Below are positions 56,613-64,000 of a stretch of DNA of 64,000 nt, piece after piece (the stretch's first letter is position 1; each line of letters starts with the position of its first letter). The translations under genes were made by a program, and so were the position numbers. The DNA comes from Lytechinus pictus. Its lineage: Eukaryota > Echinodermata > Echinoidea > Temnopleuroida > Toxopneustidae. Under the pieces are notes generated by a model. It had not been told where the DNA came from. It made no database searches and saw nothing but the letters and a program-made list of their open reading frames with translations. Location of the stretch: assembly GCF_037042905.1 (NCBI RefSeq), contig NC_087257.1, positions 24,561,001-24,625,000 of the forward strand. The letters run 5' to 3'.

Positions 56613-57989
56613 TTACACCCATAAGGCAAAGAATGAAACATAATCTAAAATTGACTTTTGCAAGTGCATGACCTTAATGGCATGGATAGTTGACCCTTGA
56701 CTTGAAGTTGATATGATGTACATATGTTTGATTTTTGAGAAATGATAATGGAGATATGATTGATAATCTGATTTTACAAAATGGCGCCTAGATGACGTCA
56801 TGATAATTATTTGAGCTTGAACTTGTTTCATACACATCGCATGATAGGTCCGCATAAATGAAAAAATATTGATGAAAATTGATAAAGGAGTTTTGGAGAT
56901 TTTGTGGGAAAAAGAAAAGGGTGGAATGAGGAAAATAAACAATAATAAAAATAAAGAAATAAAAAGAAAATTTGTAGAGACATAAAAGGTAATCTGTCAA
57001 CAGAAAGATAACCTAATAAGTGCCATTAACATATTGTCCTCATTTGTAGTAAGGCACTGACAACCAGTGAAAAAATACCAGCATATATCAAATTACTTAA
57101 AAAGTCTTTGGTGCAGAATAAGTTTTATGTGTAAATTTGTACAATAATTTTCAACCCAGTACTATCCAGCTAAAAACCTTGTACTGACACCTTTTAGCAA
57201 TTGCTAAATATTCGAAATTGGCATTTAAATGCAAACTCTCTATTCTAGCAGTCCATATTATAAATATCATAAATATTACAATATCAACTGCAGGGAAAGG
57301 TTCTAGTCGGCTACATTTCCTTAATATATGTCATGTATGGGAATGCAGACAAAGGCCTACATACAACATATGCACATATAATCAGGGGTGTTTCATAATG
57401 TTATTTGTAATTTACGCACAACTTCAAGCATGACTAGTAACCCGAGTTTAAATACTTCTGGTTTTAACATAACAGACATTAATTTCCTATAACCCTTGAA
57501 AATGTTTACAAAGAATAAATTTTGCATTCTGATGCTTATTCATGACAAAAGATCTGCAAAGATCAGATTTCTGTTCTCTTAATGATCTGTTTAGTTTGAT
57601 TGTTTTTTATTGAATGAAGCACGCAATTTAGAAAAATCAAATAGCTGATGAGAAACAAAATTTGAGACTCTGAAAAGTTCAAGTAACTAGTCATGCATAA
57701 AGTGTACATAAATTATCAACAAGTTTATGAAATACCACAAATAATGATGAAATATTAATATATATCTCAACTATCAAAACTGGAAATGATTGCATAAAAT
57801 GTTTCAAGTGTTCTCTATATCTATCAATTATCTAAGTCTTTTAATGGAACTTGGAAGAGTTCTTTGCTGGTTCAATGATTAGATGACAATTTCTTTTCCC
57901 TTCAATCAAGTAATTATATTATCGTTCAAATTAAGGCACGTTTACATGAATCTCATTCATTTTCTCCACCGCAAGTACGGTACCACAGG

Positions 57990-58365
57990 AAGCTTTCCAA
58001 ATCCCTCGTCATTGCTTATGGACAACTTGAGGGGTTATAAAGGAAAAAAAACTGGTTGGGATTCCGGCTGAAAAGTGATCTTAAAAATACCATGGACCTT
58101 TGCACATCACAACATCGTTCTTTCTAAATCCCTTGTTGTTTTGGCTAAACACAACTTGGAAGTCTACATAAGAGGCTGGGTGTGATTCCAGCCGAAAGCT
58201 GCGGCTAAACATAGCATAGAACTTTGCACATCACAACAGCTTTCTTAATCCCTTGTTGTTTTGCCTATACACACAACTTGGACGACTACAAAAGAAAAGA
58301 TGCTGGGTGGGATTCTGGCTGATAGCTGCTACCAAACGTGGCACAGAATTCGTTCAGGTACCAAA
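57990..58365. repeat. Three-unit tandem repeat (about 120 bp)
   Basis: Units share AAATCCCTTGTTGTTTTG, CACAACTTGG, TGGGATTC.GGCTGA and CTTTGCACATCACAACA. Lies just after the stop of the second integrin gene, so probably in its 3' UTR. Confidence 0.85.
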
Positions 58366-58508
58366 AAGAGGTGCTTTTAAACAACCAGTACCAGCAGACA
58401 AATTACTACACAGGGGATCTTTCAGTACACAGAAAAGAGCTAGCATCCATGGGAAAGTCTCTCTTATATTGCAAGTTTTGGAAGATCCTGAAGATTGGAA
58501 TAGGGATG

Positions 58509-58658
58509 TTACTCTTTTGCTGCCAGTCCTTTCATCATTGGTAAATCAGAGCCGTCTAGTTCGCCGGTAGGGTCTACTGGAGGTTTAATGGGCATTGGGG
58601 CAGCACCATCTGCTTCTTCTTCCCAGTCCTTGCGAGTCTTTCTCTTGAAGAAGCCACA
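58509..58658 (-). CDS. Second integrin alpha, cytoplasmic-tail exon and stop
   Basis: CGFFKRKTRKDWEEEADGAA, PMPIKPPVDPTGELDGSD, LPMMKGLAAKE then TAA. Acceptor CAACCATTCAG. The 3' UTR begins with a three-unit tandem repeat (57990-58365). Confidence 0.96.
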   Translation of the reverse strand, partial: CGFFKRKTRKDWEEEADGAAPMPIKPPVDPTGELDGSDLPMMKGLAAKE

Positions 58659-61600
58659 CTGAATGGTTGGAGGATCACAAAAAGAATGTATTTTAACATT
58701 CAGTGGGAACATGATAAAAAAATTGACAAGCTAAAACATTGATGCAAGAGTTGATTTATACTTCAATGAAGTCAAGACTGACCACAGAGTTCAACACACA
58801 TGAGGGTAACAATGTCCTTATCATCTTTGCAATAATTGGTATCGCCATCTTTATTATCATTATCTAACTAATCATCCCCACTATCATCATCAACATCATC
58901 AGCAGCAGCATAATCATCATCATTACTGTCATCACCGTCACTATCATAAACATCATTGTCATCATCATCACACAATCACCATCAATATCATTATCATCAC
59001 AATCATCTACATCACCATCTATGTAATGATTATGATCAAAACATTACCACTATCACCATCGATATCATCATCATCATCATAATCATCATCATCATCATCG
59101 TCGTCATCATCATCACCAAGACAACCATCATCATCATCCTTATTTCTATCATTGTAATTATTATCACTATGCATGGTTTAAAGTTGAGAGTTAGAATAGG
59201 TTTTGGTGTCAATTGCCAGAATCAGACTTCTTAAAAAAGGTTTAAAACATAGCGTTCGGTTTAGAAAAGTGAAACCAATCTTGATGTTCACAGCTCAACA
59301 CTAAGGAACATCAATCCTACCATCAACATTTCAAACTAGGTGCTAATAAGGTGTTAGATGATGACCTCTTCCCAGCACAAACACCATCTTTTAAGTCTGG
59401 TGCTGGTGCAATGAAAATTATCTTTCAACATTATCATCATCATAACACCAGCACCCTTACAAATTGGGTGCTGGTGCAGTGTCAGATAATGGTGTTGCCC
59501 AGACAACATCATCATTATCATTGTAACACTAACACCATTTCAAGTCTGGTGCTGCAGATGCAGTGTCAGATGATGGTGTTGCCCTGACACCAACACCATC
59601 TCTCAACATCATAATTATCATTGTAAAACCAGCAACATTTCAAATTGTGTGCTGCAGGTGCAGTGTTAGATGATGGTGGTGCCCATCACCAACATCATCT
59701 CTCAACACCATAATTATCATTGTAAAACCAGCACCATTTCAAATTGTGTGCTGAAAGTGCAGTGTTAGATGATGATGATGCCCAACACCAATGCCACCTT
59801 CCAACATAACACTTGAAATCATCATCACCATCATTTATTACCTTCCATAATAAGAGGATGAGGACGATGAGTAGAATGAGACCAGCAAGTATACTGACGA
59901 TGATTATCCAGATGGGTAATTCACCAGCTCCTTTCATTTCGGTGTAAAGCTTGATTGGAAGCTAATGTATAGTGAACAAACAAAAAAATACCATCATTAG
60001 AACAACCTGGCAGCCTAAATTCAAGAAAACTTGATTTTCCCATTTTCTGCGTTTAACCAAAAACCCACACAATTCGCATGGAGGCATTAGAAAAATATTC
60101 TTTCCATATGCAAAAAAGGTGGGGATTTGAAAAAATCAATAGATGTATCAAAGTAGGCTATTCAAATATTGTTATCATTTCATATCAAGCTCCCTGCTCC
60201 TCATCCTTTTTGTTTCTTTTTCTTCCATGATCCATAGGGGTGAATGTAGTGATTTTGATGCATTGTCTTCATTGCACACTATTTTGACAACATGACATCA
60301 CGATGCTATTCATTAAGAATGTGATTTACATAATAGATTTAAGATAACAAGTAGTGAACACTGACTTAATAAAAAATCTGTAAAAGCAAAATTGTATGTC
60401 ACCATATCATCCTAGATCTAGATCTGATAATTTCAGAGAATTAACTTTGTGAAATGCTGAAATCTAAGCTAAAAAACAATCACACTGCAGATCCCCAACA
60501 CAGATAATCATATCTGCATATTTAAGGTCATAAATTATATCCGTCTTCCACAATTAAAGGGGAATCCAGCCTTGGCCATAAAATGTTGTGTCGGGAAGGG
60601 GAAAATAAATTAAACAGAATGGTGAAAATTTGAAAGAAATCGGACAAGCAATAAGAAAGTTATAGCTGCTTTAAAATTGGGATCACTAATAGTATGTAGA
60701 TTTCAAATTGGCAACTGGGTAAGTAAATTATGACAAGGGGCAAGGACAACTTTCCCATAGGCCATGTACTTTATTATCAGGGTTTTGTGGTTTTCTCCTA
60801 AGTACCCATTCCCCTGGGGCAGTAATCTAAATATAACCCATGTAGTATATTGTTTAATGTCCTCATGAAAGAAAAATGTAATTTGAAATAAAACTTTTCG
60901 GAAAAATTACATTTTTAGCCATAATATGTAGTGGAGTACATGGAAGAGTAGTCCTTGCCTTACATCACGATGACATCCCATATGTGGCCAATTTGAAGTC
61001 TCCATGAGTATAGTGATTACCAATATTTACAACTTTTAAAAATTCATAACTTTCTTGTTGTTTGTTCAATATTGTTCAAACTTTCACATATCAACTTGTT
61101 TGACTTATCTTTTTCTTATAAAAACAAGTTTTTATTTGGGTTGGATTCCCCTTTAATTACAACTTATCTTACCGGACCTGCAGTTTTTTTTACAAGCTTG
61201 CTTCATGTACATTAGGTCCCATCATATTTCTTTGACTTAAATTTAAGCTTTTACCTTATAACTCAACTGATTGTATCATTTTGCTATGTTATCGTATACT
61301 TCTCAGTTGTTTATATTGTAATCCAATGATTTTTTTTTTTCAATTCACTTTATTCACATCCATTAAAAAAGTACAATATACAACAAACAATATTATATGA
61401 ACAATAAAAAACAATCAATACAATTTTGTCTATGATAACCCTTACTTTTATTTCATTTATTGTAATATACAATTCCCTTATTCCTCTTTAGCATTGATGT
61501 CACATTGCTATTATTTGTAATGATCTTAACCCTTTGATATTTTAAAGTTTTAGACATACATTTATAATTGATTGTCATTGTTTCACTCGATTTTTCTATA

Positions 61601-63029
61601 ATGCCATAATTATTTCATTGTTATCATTTCAGTGTTTTTTATCAGCGAATGAATTATACAATTATTAGTTTTATAATTAGTAACTGTTCCCTTTTGATAA
61701 CTTAAAATATTTCAGTTTGATTCATATTATCATTTAAGTAAAAATATTTGTTTATTTATGTTACTATATAAGCATTGTTATCTTTGACTTAGATTTTGAC
61801 TTTATTTTCATGTATGATATGATGATTTATGTTATTCTTTATGTTTTCATCAGGTCATTGATGAAAAACAGTTTTATGCTGATCTTTTGTACCTGAATAA
61901 ATATGTTCTAATAAATAAACAAATTATAATTTAATAGATTTGCACTAATGTTGCTACTTTTTATGTGAATCAGATGTCAATGAGAAATACGAAATGAAAA
62001 ATGTGGGACATTGTATTCTTATTGCTTGGAAAATCATTTTGATGGAATAAGCATCCCTATTTAGCCATTTCGCAGCAAATACACACAATTCCTTCCAGAA
62101 CGCTTTGTCACATATTTTTCACTCACACATACTGACTTTTTGGTGGTCATTATATTGAATTCTGTACAAACTCATATTGAAACCTTTACCACAACTGGCA
62201 TTTATCTGTAAGCCACGCAACATCCTTAATATATTTTTTACTGAATCAAAACATTTACCTGAATACTAGCACCAAGCCAGTTTCATAAAGAATTTATGAT
62301 TATTCTACCTTTACACATAATGGTAACTAGCATGGTAACAGGGCTGAGTAGCCAATCAAAATCAAGGCTTCCATTTTAGTAATCAAAACAGAAAGTTACC
62401 ATAATTTATTAGTTGTTTATAGAATGGGCTCTTGTGCCACGTCTGAAAAAGAGTTACAATTCATCCTATCGATCTCAACTATGGAAGGCCCTTGATGCCA
62501 TAATTCTCCAACTAGAAGACATGTTCACAATCCTTTAGAAAACCTATAAGGAACATTCCCACTCGTTCCAGCAATCATAAATGCAGGAGTGTTTGAACAA
62601 ATATAATGCATTTAAGATAATGGTGTTCATGGCTTTCAATAGTTGAGATTGATTTGATCAATTGCAGATCTTTGTAAGACCAGGTGGGTGTTTCATAAAG
62701 CTGTTCGTAAGATAAGAGCGACTTTAAGAACGACTGGTGATCATTTCTTTTGGTAAATGGTACACCATTGGCGATGGTTTAGCGCGTAAGAAAGGCTCAC
62801 CAGTCGCTCTTAAAGTTGCTCTTAACATACCAACAGCTTTATGAAACGATCCCCGGGCTCTGTTCTTCCATCCAGCACCTCATCACAATATCAACAAGGA
62901 ATCACATCTCCCCCGCACTCTTACCTGTATCCTATCCGGGTTGGCGTCTTCTCCTTGCCCAAAACTTCCACTCGGTGATTGAGCAACAAACTCAGCTTCT
63001 GTCAGGATCTCAACATAGCCAAGCCTCCT
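58509..63029 (-). CDS. Second integrin alpha subunit, 3' end (calf-2 end, transmembrane, tail)
   Basis: Last three coding exons of an integrin alpha gene whose body lies right of base 64000: 63029-62925, 59961-59842, 58658-58509, all phase 0. Exon n-2 gives RRLGYVEILTEAEFVAQSPS to DANPDRIQ (last calf-2 strand). Exon n-1 gives LPIKLYTEMKGAGELPIW, then a membrane helix IIIVSILAGLILLIVLILLL and WK. The last exon starts CGFFKRKTRKDW, with the GFFKR motif that clasps the beta tail and binds talin/SHARPIN-type regulators, and continues 37 residues (acidic, proline-rich) to GLAAKE and TAA. LWKCGFFKR resembles alpha6, so it may be a paralogue of the left-hand gene; too little is visible to be sure of its class. 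Confidence 0.95.
58855..59165. repeat. ATC trinucleotide microsatellite, interrupted
   Basis: CATCATCATC repeats with ACC/ATT interruptions upstream of the tail exon of the second integrin gene. Confidence 0.92.
59384..59815. repeat. Tandem repeat, four to five units of about 100 bp
   Basis: Units begin near 59445, 59524, 59624 and 59723 with AACACCAGCACCATTTCAAA-type sequence and contain GTGCAGTGTTAGATGATGG and ATAATTATCATTGTAAAAC. Within the last intron of the second integrin gene. Confidence 0.85.
59842..59961 (-). CDS. Second integrin alpha, transmembrane exon
   Basis: 40 codons. ELPIWIIIVSILAGLILLIV then LILLLWK is a typical integrin alpha membrane helix. Acceptor ATACATTAG, donor GTAATA. 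Confidence 0.95.
60554..61156. mobile_element. TTAA-flanked foldback element, second family
   Basis: TTAAAGGGGAATCCAGCC to GGTTGGATTCCCCTTTAA; arms share AAATCGGACAAGCAATAAGA-type blocks with the complement near 61040. 603 bp, in the second integrin gene. Confidence 0.82.
62426..62688. mobile_element. GGGCCC/ACAAAGAGTT MITE, copy 7
   Basis: GGGCTCTTGTGCCACG...AAAGAGTTACAATTCATCC at left, TTTGTAAGACCAGG at right; the most diverged copy. Confidence 0.65.
62688..62855. mobile_element. TTTCATAAAGCTGTTCGTAAG MITE, copy 2
   Basis: TTTCATAAAGCTGTTCGTAA to CAACAGCTTTATGAAACGA; same interior as copy 1. Abuts another MITE at 62688. Confidence 0.85.
62925..63029 (-). CDS. Second integrin alpha, antepenultimate exon (calf-2 end)
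   Basis: 35 codons, RRLGYVEILTEAEFVAQSPS GSFGQGEDANPDRIQ. Acceptor TTTCAACAG, donor GTAAGA, phase 0 both sides. Weakest of the three by similarity, but joins the next exon in frame. Confidence 0.8.
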
Positions 63030-63270
63030 CTGTTGAAATCAAATGTAAGTAGAGACATGATTATACCATTGGTGAAAAGGAACGGACCAAGCTATCATTT
63101 CTGAGGTGATTTTCTGACCGGAACCATTTGGCACATCATTTTTATTTATTCATATAAAAACTTGGGTGCAAATTTTGCCTGATTCTGTTTGAATTCATAC
63201 TGTGATAGGTGCCATGGCTGGAAAGCATGTTTTGAGATGAGCATTACAACAATTCATTTGTGATGTCGTT

Positions 63271-64000
63271 GTAGTAGTAGTAGTAGTAGAAGAAGAAGAA
63301 GGAGGAGGAGGAGGAAGAAGAAGAGGAGGAAGAAGAAGAGGAGGAAGAAGAAGAGGAGGAAGAAGAAGAGGAGGAAGAAGAGGAGGAGGAAGAAGAGGAG
63401 GAGGAAGAAGAGGAGGAAGAAGAAGAGGAGGAAGAAGAAGAGGAGGAAGAAGAAGAGGAGGAAGAAGAAGAGGAGGAGGAAGAAGAGGAGGAGGAAGAAG
63501 AGGAGGAGGAAGAAGAGGAGGAGGAAGAAGAAGAGGAGGAAGAAGAAGAGGAGGAAGAAGAAGAGGAGGAGGAAGAAGAGGAGGAAGAAGAAGAGGAGGA
63601 AGAAGAAGAGGAGGAAGAAGAAGAAGAGGAGGAAGAAGAGGAGGAAGAAGAAGAGGAGGAAGAAGAAGAGGAGGAGGAAGAAGAGGAGGAAGAAGAAGAG
63701 GAGGAAGAAGAAGAGGAGGAGGAAGAAGAGGAGGAGGAAGAAGAGGAGGAGGAAGAAGAGGAGGAGGAAGAAGAGGAGGAGGAAGAAGAGGAGGAGGAAG
63801 AAGAGGAGGAAGAAGAAGAGGAGGAAGAAGAAGAGGAGGAAGAAGAAGAGGAGGAAGAAGAAGAAGAGGAGGAAGAAGAGGAGGAAGAAGAAGAGGAGGA
63901 AGAAGAAGAGGAGGAGGAAGAAGAGGAGGAAGAAGAAGAGGAGGAAGAAGAAGAGGAGGAGGAAGAAGAGGAGGAGGAAGAAGAGGAGGAGGAAGAAGAG
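63271..64000. repeat. Purine-only GAA/GAG/GGA array running off the right edge
   Basis: 730 bp with hardly any pyrimidine on the plus strand; basic period 15 bp (GAGGAGGAAGAAGAA) with variants, and a higher-order period of 240 bp: 63572-63760 is identical to 63812-64000. Intronic in the second integrin gene. Confidence 0.95.

Larger units (their letters stand above)
50804..58508. other. Gene-less stretch between PYM1 and the second integrin gene
   Basis: From 52.9 to 58.5 kb it is AT-rich and poor in mobile elements; I read it as a probable long 3' UTR of the right-hand integrin gene. From 50.9 to 52.1 kb it is purine-rich then CT-rich low complexity. A large inverted repeat fills 52091-52739. 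No coding exon recognised. Confidence 0.5.
59962..62924. other. Intron of the second integrin gene (about 3 kb)
   Basis: Holds a TTAA-flanked foldback element (60554-61156) and two small foldback elements near 62.4-62.85 kb. Bases 61160-62270 are AT-rich with nothing recognisable. Confidence 0.7.

Noticed and set aside
63271-64000. Possible poly-Glu coding region
   Set aside because: All plus-strand frames are open because the tract lacks pyrimidines; no start, splice site or neighbouring coding sequence.

Overview
This is animal nuclear DNA. It is intron-rich and about 60% A+T, and short inverted-repeat elements fill its introns. The proteins and the repeats (tRNA-derived SINEs, TTAA-flanked foldback elements, very frequent ACATGTAC motifs) fit an echinoderm, most likely a sea urchin. 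That assignment is inference from memory, not from a search.

The window holds four protein-coding genes. (1) Minus strand, 38063 down to 518: the first 20 coding exons (846 codons, unbroken reading frame) of a laminin-type (alpha3/6/7, PS1-like) integrin alpha subunit. They cover the signal peptide, seven-bladed propeller, thigh, calf-1 and the start of calf-2; the 3' end lies left of the window. (2) Plus strand, 38780-42541: BLOC1S1 in five coding exons (120 aa), head-to-head with gene 1 across 716 bp. (3) Minus strand, 50803-47738: PYM1 in three coding exons (189 aa), convergent with BLOC1S1 and starting with a GC-AG intron. (4) Minus strand, 63029-58509: the last three coding exons (end of calf-2, transmembrane helix, GFFKR tail) of a second integrin alpha gene that continues right of the window.

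The layout recalls human 12q13, where, from memory, ITGA7 lies head-to-head with BLOC1S1 and PYM1 is a few hundred kb away. This may be an ancient bilaterian gene neighbourhood. The functions are separate: two adhesion receptor subunits, a lysosome-related-organelle/acetylation factor, and an exon-junction-complex recycling factor.

The rest is introns, UTRs and repeats: at least ten families of short foldback elements, three SINE copies, four degenerate tRNA-like sequences, one dead CR1/L2-like LINE reverse transcriptase inside integrin intron 1, trinucleotide microsatellites, several tandem arrays, and a purine-only array that runs off the right edge. The most unusual coding-related structure is a pair of decayed tandem copies of integrin exon 2 just upstream of the working exon.
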